The translations under genes were made by a program, and so were the position numbers. From Azorinus chamasolen (lineage: Eukaryota > Mollusca > Bivalvia > Cardiida > Solecurtidae), in contig OY755241.1 in assembly GCA_963576725.1 (NCBI GenBank), positions 2,728,001 through 2,792,000 on the forward strand: DNA of 64,000 nucleotides, given 5' to 3'. The notes under the pieces were generated by a model. The model made no database searches, was not told the origin of the DNA, and saw nothing but the letters and a program-made list of their open reading frames with translations. Below are positions 10,456 through 21,083 of this stretch, piece after piece (the stretch's first letter is position 1; each line of letters opens with the position of its first letter).

Positions 10456-11030
10456 CAGTTTTGAACCAGATCAGATACTGTATACTAGGCGTCTGATGTG
10501 GCTACAAACTGTTTGCAAATAACATTAACTACTGGACTTGTTTTCTACTGAAAAGTGTGCTCTGTGTACTTATGGCATTATATGTTATAGATCTGATCTG
10601 ATTCTACACGTTTTTGTCGTATGTATTTGGTATTTGGGTTCTTTTACTCAGAGCAATTAGGGTTTTCCTTTACCTTGGAGTTTTCGGAGATGTTACATCC
10701 CCTTCATCGGCAAGAGGAAGACCCAAATAATCATGCCAGAACCAGAGCAGAGAAACCACTTTGCATGTAAATAAAATCTAATTAGTATTGATGATATTAT
10801 TTATTACTTGAATATCCGTGGGGCAAATGTACTTTGTAGACAGATCACTGCAAAAATATATAAAGATAAAAACCATCAACGACAAACAAACACACCTCGG
10901 CGACAAGGGGAAACATCAAACAAAAATACAAACAAAAGACAAACAAAATAGACTGATGACAAACAAGTAGGCTAAGAATTGATGGTTGTTTTTGTTGTCG
11001 ACATTCATGTGTTCTATTTGAAACACCTGC
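10456..11030. other. Decayed B half and unassigned sequence
   Basis: 10585-10640 resembles the reversed B flank (AGATCTGATCTGATTCTACA). 10845-10975 is A/C-rich with repeated ACAAACAAA motifs. No coding support. Confidence 0.4.
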
Positions 11031-11110
11031 ATGAGGAGCCGTCTGATCTTGGTATTCCCTGTTTGCAACGACATGAAAAAGCATTTATATATCGGAAACA
11101 GTTAACATTT
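11031..11110 (+). mobile_element. Family A right half
   Basis: GAGGAGCCGTCTGATCTTGG (11034-11053), CCCTGTTTGCAACG and AACAGTTAA form the distal stem arm and outer end only. Confidence 0.6.
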
Positions 11111-11235
11111 GATCCCGCTAAAGGTATGGTAACTTTTCAACTTTATGTCTTGTTTCCGGCTCAATTTACATTTAATTTTGATTACAACTGTCAATGAAAA
11201 CTAACCCATATCTACTCTGTAAAATCTTGTCAACA

Positions 11236-11640
11236 CAGGTGGTTGCTTAATGCAGGACAAAAGTAATACAGAAAGCTCCTAAAGCTACCACCTGCCTTAC
11301 AGATCCATAATTAGACCTAATTTTAATGGTCTTCAATGGCCGCTTAGGACGGGTACTATACTTTTAACTAGCCAGTGGCAAATGTAAAGCCATTTCCAAA
11401 CGCCGGAGAACTTTTCAATGGGGGTTATTGTTAATCTGTAAATTATCTCCTTGATAGATAAGTACAAAGGTATACCAAATGATAAGTAGGTCTTTTCTAT
11501 CTCATTACAGTAGAACTTCATCAAAAACAGGTCTAATTATGTGTCAGTAAGGCAGGGGGTAGCTTAGTGCAGGTCGAAAGTAATGCAGAAAGCTCTTTCT
11601 GAAATACTTTTGCCCTGCACTATCCAACCTCCTGCTTTTG
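11236..11640. mobile_element. TA-type (I-like) element remnants
   Basis: CACAGGTGGTTGCTTAATGCAGG (11236-11258) pairs with CTACCACCTGCC near 11284. A second hairpin at 11551-11633 pairs GGGGGTAGCTTAGTGCAGG with its inverse around AAAGCTCTTTCT. ATGGCCGCTTAGGACGGG resembles an I-family inner flank. Confidence 0.6.
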
Positions 11641-11699
11641 TTATGGGGTTGTAAGGCAGAATATCTAATTACAGTAAATCATAATATCAGTGTTCATTG

Positions 11700-12045
11700 G
11701 TTAGACAAGTGTGAGGTTGGGCGCCCCTAAACCGATTTAACCCCCCCCCCCCCAGTAAACTATTGTCAATGACCGTTCAAATGCGGTACTTTCATCTTCC
11801 CCTATCGTTTGTTTTGTCTTTGTGCGTCTCTTTGTGTTTTGATATATATTTACATTTGCTTTTTCTTGTTGTGGTGCTCTTCGGGCGGCTGTGTGTTTGT
11901 ATGTGGTGTTTCCTGTATGACTCATACTTGTACTTTCATATTGACTGGAGAGATGCAACATCTAATACTCCATGGTATTTAGGCATTACAAGTTTCATTG
12001 CATTTCATTGCAATGTTGTCATATGTGGAAGTAGTTTGGGCAACA
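11700..12045 (+). repeat. Family P dispersed repeat
   Basis: GAGGTTGGGCGCCCCTAAAC, a 13-C run (11741-11753), AATGACCGTTCAAATGCGGT, a T-rich core and the tail CATATGTGGAAGTAG. The tail recurs near 15050-15075. No gene; the open frame 11763-12053 is a by-product. Confidence 0.6.
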
Positions 12046-12054
12046 AATCTTAGT

Positions 12055-12372
12055 ACATTGGATCCTCGATATCTTTAAGGGACCATACAAATTACCTCGT
12101 GGTAGCAAGAATTCAAGTGTCTCTATTTCTAGCTTGGAACCTTTCTCAATGTGACAGCTTTATGCAGTTTGAAAGTAATGCTGAACTCTCCTGTAAGAGC
12201 TTTCAGCATTACTTTGTGACCTGCATCAAGCTGTTGCATGTCTTTATAGATCTCTACAGTGGTGAAGTTTAGAAGATGTCTGCATTACAAACGTTGCAAG
12301 GGACTGAGTTTTGAACTCGAGTTGTATTGAATTTCAGTTATCCGAGTTCGAGATATCGAAGTTCAATTGTAT
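12055..12372. mobile_element. TA-type element with GTTGAACTTCGATATC-like ends
   Basis: The right end reads ATCGAAGTTCAATTG after GAGTTCGAGAT; the left end is ATTGGATCCTCGATATC. The centre has the hairpin CAGCTTTATGCAGTTTGAAA / CTGCATCAAGCTG with tip CTCCTGTAAGAG. A related end is near 47425-47500. The ends look pogo/Tigger-like by eye. Confidence 0.55.
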
Positions 12373-12489
12373 TTCAAAACTAAGAGACTAACCGACCGAC
12401 AAACTGACCCTCCTACATGTTCCTATGGGGTACAACACGTTTTTATCTCTGCTTGAATGGTTTGATTGGGTTGAATACACTGAATAGGT

Positions 12490-12860
12490 TATTTGTCGAC
12501 ATTACAGGAAAAGCAGTTCTTTGACCCAGGTCTCATTTAGATGGAGGCAGGCCATTTTCGTTCGACTCCGCACAGGGACTGTAGTCTCAGAAAACACACG
12601 AGGAAAATAGGGATGGTGGACACTGCAGATTGTCAATGTGGATCTGAGGAATAAACTCCTCTCCATACCAAACAGTGCTGTCCAAATCTTGAGGAGCATA
12701 GACAGAAAGTTTGGGCCACTGACGTGTCTCTCCAAACTTTGATGCGGACAACCTACGCCAGATGGCACTATTATTACTATTATTACTACTATTACTAGCA
12801 CGGAAGAGACTTATTCCAGGTCCAACAAGAATAACCATTTGAGAACAAAACATTATCGGC
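12490..12860. other. Unassigned, with ATT/ACT microsatellite
   Basis: TATTATTACTATTATTACTA (around 12770-12795) is a microsatellite. Minus-strand frames 12502-12801 and 12587-12853 overlap each other in different frames and contain translated microsatellite, so I do not call a gene. Confidence 0.4.
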
Positions 12861-13108
12861 TATAATAATAATTCGTGACTCTGATTTATAATGTCAACAT
12901 TTTTTCCAGATGAAATGCATTTTTATTGCTGATAAAAATGAGCAATAGTTTTGTACGGCGAGTGTTATTGCAACTGCAGTAGTGACGTGGTTAACGGATA
13001 ATTCTGTTCTGTCTTTTGATTGGTCAATGACAGTTATTGACAGCGTTTGTGTATTTTTACTGGTTGAAAGAGTGCCGACTCACTCTGAAGTATTCCGGCG
13101 CTGCTGTC

Positions 13109-13116
13109 TATAAATA
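13109..13116 (+). promoter_or_regulatory. TATA box of a presumed retroelement promoter
   Basis: TATAAATA lies in GCGCTGCTGTCTATAAATAC followed by GC-rich AGGCGCGCC, a Pol II-like core promoter layout. GATTGGTCAATG (13018-13029) upstream has a CCAAT-like inverse. It precedes the LINE-like coding remnants below. The functional link is inferred. Confidence 0.5.
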
Positions 13117-13638
13117 CAGGCGCGCCAAACGTTTACCACTTCCACTTCCATCTTAGTCATTTAGTAACATCTTCCTTTTGAGACGAAAACCACTATTTAA
13201 GAAAATGCAAAGCCCTTCAAAACGGTACAGAATAAGGAAGTCCCGACACACGACAAATTGATTCTTCAAAAGTCATTATCATATTTGAATTACTTTAAGC
13301 AAATCAGTTTAAACATTTCTTTCCGAGCTATTGTTTACATCGAAGCCAACTACGTCACTGCTGCAGATTTTATATTCATTTTAAAGGTTGCAGTTAGATC
13401 TAAACCTAGACCTAGCCATAGTTACTATAGTTATTTGATATCTAGATCAACTGGTGTATTTGTACACTGGGTCTTTAACTCATTAAAACTTCACGTGGAT
13501 CTCATTCACATCGACTTTAATCGTGCATTCCAAATCCGGTATGCTTAACCTGAAACTGTCGCCTGCTACACATATGGATCCGTCAGATAGATCTTGGAGC
13601 AAACACTAGTGAAAGTGAGGTCCGTCCGGTTACTATAT

Positions 13639-13855
13639 TATGGATACATCGATCCCATTGAATACACAGTCAATGAAACGCTTTCCCACTTCACCTGCTG
13701 CTGAATCCACCATTCCAATTGAAGAAGTCATAATCGGCCAAAACGCTTATCCGGTCCAGCCAGCCGCAGCTGGCCCGGGACACAACCCCAGTATATCTTG
13801 GAGTTGAAGACTGTCGCTCTATTGCTGGTGCCATGAAAGGGTCGTTTAGGGATGA
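13639..13855 (+). pseudogene. Possible ORF1 fragment of a LINE
   Basis: From ATG at 13639 a 55-codon frame includes IPIEEVIIGQNAYPVQPAAA and stops at 13804. A one-base shift continues as GVEDCRSIAGAMKGSFRDD up to the junction with reverse-transcriptase sequence. The composition suits the N-terminal part of a LINE first ORF, but no domain is recognised. The abrupt join to reverse transcriptase suggests an internal deletion. Confidence 0.35.
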
Positions 13856-14575
13856 TCTGCGTTCTGTTTATAACTTTTTTCTTGACAAACATTTCCTTAC
13901 ACCTTTACAATCTGGTTTTGTCCCTAGAGACTCAACAGTTAATCAGTTTACATTTATGTACAACACATTCTGTAAGGCTGTAGATGAAGGGAAAGAAATA
14001 AGAACTGTTTTCTTCAACATAACCAAAGCATTTGATCGTGTTTGGCACAAGGGGCTCCTAACTAAATTAAATGTAGCTGGCATAACTGGTTCATTGCTAA
14101 AATGGTTTTCGAAATATCTTCAAATAGAAGACAGCGTGTCATTATTCCTGGTGTCAAATCAGACTGGTTATCCATCCAAACTGGTGTCCCACAATGCTCT
14201 ATTTTGGGTCCATTATTATTTTTCTCGTTTACATAAATGATATAACCAAAGATATCCAATCAAACATTAAACTATATGCTGATGACACTAGTCTTTGCCT
14301 TATCGTTGAGTATCCACACGCCGCCGCAGTTACTCTAAATTCTGATATTGTAAAAATTACAGAATGGGCTAAAGCTTGGTTGGTAACATTTAACCCAACA
14401 AAGACTGAATCTTTCGTTATATAACGGAAAAAGCATAAAGCAAGTCACCCTCCATTAGTAATGATGTAAGGGCATATAACAGAGGTTGATTTCCATAAAC
14501 ATCTAAGAATATTTCTATCTAACGATGGTAACTGGCATAAACAAATCGAACAAATAAAAGCGAAGGTCTCGTCCC
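13856..14575 (+). pseudogene. LINE reverse transcriptase fragment (jockey/RTE-like)
   Basis: The sequence encodes the middle of a non-LTR reverse transcriptase: LTPLQSGFVPRDSTVNQFTF, then TKAFDRVWHKGLL, then YINDITKDIQSNIKLYADD, then EWAKAWLVTFNPTKTES, and the post-catalytic stretch near HKHLRIFLSND. It would copy element RNA into DNA at the target site. It is dead. A one-base loss near 14121 and a change in a T run near 14219 shift the frame. The first catalytic Asp of motif A is Asn (FFNITKAFD). There is no N-terminal endonuclease and no 3' end. YADD, the second catalytic motif, is intact. Confidence 0.85.
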
Positions 14576-14671
14576 ACACAAGCAACAACCCGTACCCAGT
14601 GATTTCCACACTACTTCACCCAGTCGTCGCTCAACACAAGAATCACTATAATACTATACATGTACATTGGC

Positions 14672-14943
14672 TTAATTATTATCCAAGAACGTGTCACTTC
14701 TTAACTTGAAGCATTTATATGCATACGTAGATAAATTTCTTAACTCAATTTCGTTTCTTGATTGAAAAATATCAATAAATTTGAACATATTCGGATATCT
14801 CCAGTATGATTGTTTTATGTAAATTTTCCGTAGATTGTTATAAAGAGGACAGTCCAACAAAAAGTGATATTCATCCTCAAGGATGTTACACAACTGACAT
14901 TTTCTATCCTGGCGTGGCGTGATCCCTAATAACAGTATACCAT
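14672..14943 (-). pseudogene. LINE C-terminal tail, inverted
   Basis: Read on the minus strand it gives GITPRQDRKCQLC, then LEDEYHFLLDCPLYNNLRK, SMF-like YPNMFKFIDIF and ELRNLSTYAYKCF. CxxC followed by H and C is the zinc-binding C-terminal signature of LINE polymerases. No starting ATG is needed, since this is the 3' part of a long ORF. It faces the reverse-transcriptase fragment and may be the inverted tail of the same insertion. Confidence 0.7.
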
Positions 14944-15612
14944 AACAAATGAGTTCAATGGGTAGACAAGTTCATTATTGCCTGGAGAGAGGCGAGTGAA
15001 AATTGGGCCACTATTACCCCATGGCAATCAGACATACCAAGTTTCATTGTAATTCCATGTCATATGTGGAAGTACAGGGTGTCCAAGAAAAAAAGTAACC
15101 CAATTTCAATTCCATATTTCTTTAAATCTATTCTGTCGATAGAAAAGTTTTATATACCAGTGTTTAGGTACAACAGTGGTTCACATTTGTGTAAAGTTAC
15201 AACTTGAATGCCTTTACAGATTTTGCATAAATACTGAAGGCATCCTGTTTTCACTTTTCCCAGAAATTGGATTTTCATCACATTTACCCTGTTGATAATA
15301 TATTGTATAGCGGATAACCAATATAACTCTTTTTGTACCCAGAATAATACATACACGTGTGTTAGTGGCATTTGTCATATCCAAGTATTAACTCTTCCAC
15401 GTTTACTGTACTTTTAGTTGTTAACGAATAATTCATACCCGTACAATTTGTGCATAGATAGACAGGTATTTTATTTTGTTGCCTATGTTCAGAGATAACA
15501 AACAATTCTCAAAATGTTAAGCAGCCAATGAAAAAATGGAATCGTTTTAATGGACAGGGCTCTCGAAACAGATTATCTTTTGAACAGTATTACGGTACTT
15601 GTTGAAATTATA
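14944..15612. other. No gene; weak P tail and a possible mariner-like end
   Basis: 15000-15068 resembles the P tail (ACCAAGTTTCATTG, CATATGTGGAAGTA). TACAGGGTGTCCAAGAAAA (15072-15090) resembles the terminal repeat of some mariner/Tc1 elements; no partner end was found. The minus frame 15150-15371 is unrecognised. Confidence 0.35.
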
Positions 15613-15775
15613 ATTACAGTAAAACCTCTCTATAACGACCACTAAATTGTGTTAATTAGTTGGTATTTAGGGCAGGTGGTTGCTTAAAGCAAGGTGGAAG
15701 TAAAACAGAACGCTCCTATTGATCTGGATCTACTCTGTTTGCAGATGCGTGAAAAGACGTTTATATGAAGGAAAG
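15613..15775. mobile_element. TA-type H left half fused to family A right half
   Basis: ACAGTAAAACCTCTCTATAA starts at 15619, followed by GGCAGGTGGTTGCTTAAAGC and AACGCTCC. The sequence then switches to the A arm CTGATCTGGATCTACTCTGT and its AAGGAAAGGGTTA end. The join lies in the hairpin tip near 15715-15722. Confidence 0.75.
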
Positions 15776-16039
15776 GGTTAGATCTGACCCATGCTGAAAC
15801 AATGACTACTTGGCATTAAACCTAGTCAAAACTGATACAACGACAGCTAGAAAGTAGATCTGGCCAGCACTGATAAAATAACCATGACGAACATTGACAG
15901 AATGGCAGCTAGGAATTAAACCTAGCAAATACTGACACAAATTCATCATCATAAAATGACAGTACCGTTTATCCTCCGTCATAAATTAAAATTTTCAGAC
16001 CCTAAAATCACCTTCAGAATACTAACTCCACTTATGGCT
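15776..16039. other. No gene; loose internal repetition
   Basis: Phrases such as TTAAACCTAG and GACAGCTAG/GGCAGCTAG recur within about 200 bp, giving a loose, decayed tandem look. Nothing else recognised. Confidence 0.35.
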
Positions 16040-16382
16040 GTATCCTAAGCAATTAGACCCTTTCCCTTTCTATATTTAATCCGAATTTCAATACAAAATA
16101 ATTATAAAGAAATATGGAAGGTGGAACATTGTTTGTTTGTGTTGATTTACGTCCGTTTCTGCTCACTATGGGCTAATTGGACGCCCCAGAGAGAGGGGAG
16201 AGGATACAGAGAAACCCGGGCGCGATGCCCTACTACATTGTAGCCATTTTAGAAAGCAAAGAAACAGATCTATCAAACTATATTAGCAAACAGAGTAGAC
16301 CCTGATCCTCTAGGAGCCGTCTGATCTGGGTCTACTCTGTTTGCAAATGCGTGAAAACACGTTTATATGAGGGAAAGGGTTA
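16040..16382 (+). mobile_element. Family A MITE with 110 bp insertion
   Basis: A-family sequence (GGAAGGTGGAACATTG to about 16130) is interrupted by GC-rich sequence with AGAGAGGGGAGAGGATAC, and resumes at TGTAGCCATTTTAGAAAG (about 16240). The stem is at 16290-16350 and the end is GGGAAAGGGTTAA. The insertion is not recognised. Confidence 0.75.
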
Positions 16383-16426
16383 AACCTGGCCAACACTGCC
16401 TCAGTGACAGGGAGTAAACCTGACCA

Positions 16427-16990
16427 AAACAGATTCACCATTTCCCTGTTCTGTGTTTATTCCAAATTTCAATACATACTGAATATTCATGGACAAAATA
16501 TGCAATAAAGGCCCTCTGTGGGCTGTAGTATTTCTTATGTATATTCATGTAAGAAATAATGATATCATGATTATTGATTAATTTTTAAAGGCATTTCGAA
16601 AGGAATGTTGACCCATTAACCCCGTGCTGTGTAGTTTGGGTGCTGGCTCCCTGGCATTTAATACACACACTGATAAGGCGGGCTACTATCACAGAGGATC
16701 AAGGTATAATTGCATAACGTTATCTCTTATGGCCATTGTCCCTGACTGGACACTGCAAAAGCACTCCAGGGAATCATTAATCAGCTCAGCTGGACACTGT
16801 GTATTGGAGGGGGGGGGGGGGGGGGGGGGGGTTACTTATGAAGGAACTTTAAGTGGCATGAAATTTTTGCCCAAGCTGAATCTGTAGAATCAGATCTATA
16901 TCATTCCATAAGCAAAAAGAGCAGACCCTAATCAGATGGCTCCTATCTGTTCGAAAAGACGTATTTATGGAGTAAAGGGTACGCAATACA
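16427..16990 (+). mobile_element. A-left / O-end / B mosaic with 23-G run
   Basis: A-type left flank to about 16507, then an O-family end (GGCCCTCTGTGGGCTGTAGT), then a B flank (ATTCATGTAAGAAATAATGA). After about 250 bp of unrecognised sequence a B stem appears (AGCAGACCCTAATCAGATGG, ending near 16982). A run of 23 G is at 16809-16831. Confidence 0.6.
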
Positions 16991-17410
16991 ATGATCTATA
17001 ATTTTATTAATAGTATACCTTATCTAAGTACGCTCCCTCTCTACTTATGTAAAGGTACCAGTCACTATTTTGTGATAGTGTCTGCCTATATGGACCACTG
17101 TACTCGATAATTTTCGGAAATTTCCATAAGTATGGAAACATGTATAAACAAGCAACACAATTCTTAATTATATATTATTTATTAAATGTAAAAACAAAAC
17201 AGTTTTTTTTTTCATTTTTCTAGTTTTTCTGATTAAAATAATAATTACTATTCAGCTTGATTAAACTTGATACAAAAACGTTTTTAGTAATTTAAGTAAA
17301 TGCAATAAAAGACTTGCAGATTACTGAAAAAAGAGAAATACTTACTAAAGGAAGGTTATCACGGAACGACACAGAACTGCTAAAATACGTCTGTGAATTG
17401 AGAGAGGTGC

Positions 17411-17612
17411 GTTATACTATATTAAGAAATAGTACAGCACACAGCAGGCCTAATTGCATGATAGTGACCTACCAGTCAGCCCAAAAATAGTTTAAGGTTC
17501 TCAGCCTCTGGCTTCGGGCCTTAAACTATTTTTGGACTGACTTGTAGGTCACTATATGTATAGTTAATGTAATTAGGCCTCTAGTGGGCTGTACTATTTC
17601 TTATATATTGTC
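17411..17612. mobile_element. Family O foldback element
   Basis: Nested inverted pairing: AGAAATAGTACAGC with GCTGTACTATTTCT, AGGCCTAATT with AATTAGGCCT, ATAGTGACCTAC with GTAGGTCACTAT, and AAAAATAGTTTAAGG with CCTTAAACTATTTTT. The loop is CTCAGCCTCTGGCTTC. About 200 bp, no coding. Confidence 0.85.
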
Positions 17613-17726
17613 TTGAAATTACTAATGGCTAATTACACAACTGTCAGTCACACAAGAAAACAGAAACCTTCTAAGGATACTTCATTGCAGTCAAAATCAA
17701 GTTTGTGATAGTTAGTTCTCCTAACC

Positions 17727-17966
17727 CTTTACTTCATATACATGCACTTTCATGCCTTTGAAAACAGAACAGATCCAGATCAAACGCCCCAATAGGTGCC
17801 ATCTGAAAAGGGTCTGCTCTGTTTGCTCATGAAACATAGATCTTATTCTACAGTTTCCATCATGGCTAAACTATCCTGTGTGTATGCCATTATAAAATTT
17901 AATCTAATTAGTATTCATTCAGTATGTCATTAATTTTTACATGAATATTCAACAGGGTAAACCTTA
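17727..17966 (-). mobile_element. Family B/A MITE, reverse
   Basis: It starts AACCCTTTACTTCATATACA and has the stem ACAGATCCAGATCAAACG / GGGTCTGCTCTGTTTGC and the tail AATATTCAACAGGGTAAACC. Confidence 0.7.
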
Positions 17967-17989
17967 ATCTTTTGAAATTAAGTAAGTTT

Positions 17990-18161
17990 CTTTTGCACCA
18001 AGTATTTCTTCTGTTGTTTTTTACTATTTCACAATCAGTGACAAACAGCTTGGATCAGTGACAAACAGCTTGGATCATGATAATTTGCTGAGATACTTTT
18101 CATCTAGGTCCTGTTACTGCTTACATAGAGTCTCAAAATGCACATAAACTGTGGGAAGTGT
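17990..18161. repeat. Family E fragment with 20 bp direct duplication
   Basis: ATCAGTGACAAACAGCTTGG occurs twice back to back (about 18035-18074). ATCATGATAATTTGCTGAGA and CATCTAGGTCC resemble an E stem. Confidence 0.55.
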
Positions 18162-18764
18162 AAACCCTTTACTCCATGAATATTCATGTAAGAAATAATG
18201 ACATCATCAATATAAATTAGAACTTTTTACAATGGCACATGAACACAGGAATTTTATGCTTTGAAACAAGACGAGTTTGTGAAACACTATGCCCCCAACA
18301 TGAACTTTGATCTTAATGTATGACCTTGGCCTTAATAAGTCACCCCTAAAAATGTACGCCTCCATAAGTTGCACATGCATGCAAAGTTTGAAGTATGCAT
18401 GTTGAATGCCGACAAAGTTATAGCAAATCTAATTTTGACCCGTAATTTGGCTTTTGACCATGATGTATCAACTTGACTTTAATAAGTCACCCCTAAAAAT
18501 GTTTGCCTCCATAAGTTGCACATGCATGCCAAGTTTTGAAGTATGTACATGTATGTGCAATGGCTACAAAATTATCACAAACATTAAAGTTGAGGACAAA
18601 CCAACCAACAGACAGACAGAGCAAAAACAAAATGCCCCCGAGGGCATAAAAAACTGTTGATCAAACAAAGTAGACCCTGATCAGCTCTTACAGGAGCTAT
18701 CTGGTTTAGGTCTACTATGTTTGCAAAGGTGTAGAAAAGCGTATTTAAGGAGTAAAGAGTTAAT
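18162..18764 (+). mobile_element. Family B MITE split by a nested L element
   Basis: The B left half (AACCCTTTACTCCATGAATA) and right half (AAACAAAGTAGACCCTGATC... GGAGTAAAGAGTTAA) flank 18268-18653. The insert has two ~120 bp repeats (TTAATAAGTCACCCCTAAAA twice), an AGACAGACAGAG tract and GCCCCC...GGGCATAAA near its right end. Confidence 0.75.
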
Positions 18765-18859
18765 GGGAGACGTGAAAATACCAAGGTCATCCCATCTTCA
18801 ATAATGTTGACCCTAAATCGGACCCAATAGATATATGCAGTCACAAGCTTTGTCTCCAT

Positions 18860-19260
18860 GCATGTTTTCTGAAGAAAAACTAATCACAGTATGTCTTTCA
18901 TGAATATAATGTCTGGAAATCATTTTCCTATTTTAAGTTACAGTGACCTTGACCTTTATCTCACCCTTTCCCTGTTTATATGAGGAAAACGGTTAAAGTA
19001 AATTCAACCTTTGTCATTATAAGGCTGTGCACCCGAAAAAATGTATGGCAAAAACGCATGACAGGCAGACAGACAGATGACAAAATTGCTAAAGCAGTTG
19101 ACAGTAGTCTAAATTGTGCAAAGTTTTATTTGATAAATCAATGTTCGATGTACAACAACAAAATACACACAGTGATGCATAATTATATAATATACTTCGC
19201 TGGACAAAGGGAGATCACTATAAATGATTAGCTGATAATAATACCAAGAATGTTACATGA
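18860..19260. other. Decayed L-like and A-like fragments
   Basis: CAGTGACCTTGACCTTTATC and GGCAGACAGACAGATGAC resemble pieces of L-type elements; ACCCTTTCCCTGTTTATATG is an A-like end. No gene. Confidence 0.4.
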
Positions 19261-19266
19261 ATTCAA

Positions 19267-19510
19267 CTCTTCACTCCATGAATATTTATGTAAGAAATAA
19301 TGACATCATGAATATTAATTAGATTAATTGTTATAATAGTATATGAACACAAGAAGTTTTGGCTATAGCAGAAACTGTCATATCTGTATCACATATCATA
19401 GGCAAACGGAGCAGAACCCTCATCAGACAGCTCATACATGAGCCATCTGATCTGGGTCTTCCCTGTTTGCAAATCCATAGAAAGGCATATTTATGGAGTT
19501 AAAGGGTCAA
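19267..19510 (+). mobile_element. Family B MITE
   Basis: ACTCTTCACTCCATGAATAT, TGTAAGAAATAATGACATCA, the stem GCAGAACCCTCATCAGACAG and its inverse around GCTCATACATGAGC, and the end GGAGTTAAAGGGTCAA. Confidence 0.8.
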
Positions 19511-19597
19511 GTTATAAAATCAAACATTAAAAATTCATAGTTCATTACCATACATACAACAAACTTGACAACAATCTTCAATGGAATCATACATCTA

Positions 19598-19735
19598 TTT
19601 AATCCTTTTCTCCAAATAAATGCCTTTCATACCTTTGCAAACAGACTAGATCCAGATCAGATCCCTCCTGTATGATCTAGTTTGTTTGCTTATGACAGTA
19701 TATAAATCTGATCCTACAGTTTCTGTCTAGCTAGC
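19598..19735 (-). mobile_element. Partial family B MITE, reverse
   Basis: AATCCTTTTCTCCAAATAAA, GCAAACAGACTAGATCCAGA, TAGTTTGTTTGC and TCCTACAGTTTCTG. Truncated after the flank. Confidence 0.65.
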
Positions 19736-19896
19736 CCTTTCAATGCAAAATGCATTTTGTCCTCTCCGATTTTCTTTCAAAAGCATATCAAGCAGACTGG
19801 ATCCTGATAAGATGCTGAGTTACTTAGAATCTCATCTGGATCCAATCTGTGTGCGAAGGTTATCACAGATTCACCTATGGCGGCGAAAGAGCTAAG
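19736..19896. mobile_element. Family E TTAA-type MITE
   Basis: GCCCTTTCAATGCAAAATGC and the end GGCGGCGAAAGAGCTAAG flank the stem CTGGATCCTGATAAGATGC / ATCTCATCTGGATCCAATC. E copies elsewhere have TTAACTCTTTGCAC ends. Confidence 0.65.
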
Positions 19897-20180
19897 TTAA
19901 CCCATTACCTCATAGGCTATTTTTAGATTCATTACCTCATAGGCTATTTTTAGACCCATTACCTCATAGGCTATATTTAGACCCAAACTCTTTGAATTAA
20001 TCTACCTAAAAGGAGCATTAATTAGAGTAAAGGAAAATTTTAGAATTTTGTAGAATAGAATCTATTGTGATAAATAGAGTATTTGCTCCAATGGAGCAAA
20101 TGCTCAATTTATCACAATGGTTTCAAAAAGTGACTATTACAGAGACATAGAAAGGCGTATATATGGAGGAAAGGGTTCAA
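19897..20180. mobile_element. Family C MITE with triplicated left end
   Basis: CATTACCTCATAGGCTATTT occurs three times in a row (about 19903-19975), multiplying the C terminus. The stem CTATTGTGATAAATAGAG and its inverse surround GCTCCAATGGAGC. It ends GGAGGAAAGGGTTCAA. Confidence 0.85.
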
Positions 20181-20460
20181 GAATGTTCATGAACTTTGTC
20201 CTGATAACCTTTTGAATCAGACAGCATTTTTTTTAGGTGAAGGTTACTTGGAGGTCAAAGGGTAAAGAGAAACCTAAAATGGTGTCCATAGGACACAAAT
20301 CCCACAATGCAACTTTTGTCATAAACTTGACATAGGCAATGAATTATTATTCAAGGACAATAACTATGCATTTGCTGCACTCATATGGAAACTAAACCCA
20401 GGTGCACAACTGCCAAAAACAAACCATGTATACAAAGTTTAATAACTCTATGTCTATTGG
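20181..20460. other. No gene seen
   Basis: Sequence with TCATGAACTTTGTCC and GGTGAAGGTTACTTGGAGG. No hairpin or protein-like frame was found. Confidence 0.4.
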
Positions 20461-20697
20461 TTAACCCTTTTCCCTTTTCTATATTTATTCCAAATTTTAA
20501 TACCTACTGAATATTCATGGACAAAATAGTTATAATGAAATATCGAAGGTGGAACATCGTAGCCACTTCAGAAACTAAAGAAACAGATATATCAAACCAG
20601 CAAACAGAGCAGATCCTGAGCATACAGGAGCCGCCTGATCTTGGTCTACTCTGTTTGCAAATGTGTGAAAAGGCCTTTAAATGGAGGACAGGGTTAA
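20461..20697 (+). mobile_element. Family A MITE
   Basis: TTAACCCTTTTCCC to GGACAGGGTTAA, with ACTGAATATTCATGGACAAA, GGTGGAACATCG and the stem around CATACAGGAGCC. Full length, about 237 bp. Confidence 0.85.
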
Positions 20698-20832
20698 GGA
20701 GTTATGCATGTCACCATTGGTGTAGGACATACAGACAATATGGAAAGACAAATGACAGACTAAGATCAATCTATATGCAATTTCCCTATAGGTTTGAGAC
20801 ATGTCAATCATGATTCTCAAGTCTACAGTTTC

Positions 20833-21082
20833 TTACCCCTTTCCTTGTTCTATGTTTATTCCAAATTTCAATACCTACTGAATATTCATGGACACAATAG
20901 TTATAATGAAATAGGGAAGGTGAAACATTGTAGCCATTTTAGAAACTAAAGAAGCAGATCTATCAAATTCCATTAGCAAACAGAGCAGACCCTGATCAGA
21001 TGGCTCCTATAGGAGCCGCCCGATCTGGGTCTACTCTGTTTGCTGTTGTGTGAAAAGGCACTTATATGAGGGAAAGGATTAA
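20833..21082 (+). mobile_element. Family A MITE
   Basis: CTTACCCCTTTCC to GGGAAAGGATTAA, stem GCAGACCCTGATCAGATGGC with tip GCTCCTATAGGAGC. Full length. It abuts the K element that starts next. Confidence 0.85.
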
Positions 21083-21083
21083 T

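Noticed and set aside
12502..12853. Overlapping minus frames of 88-99 codons
   Set aside because: They translate an ATT/ACT microsatellite and lack any splice or motif support.
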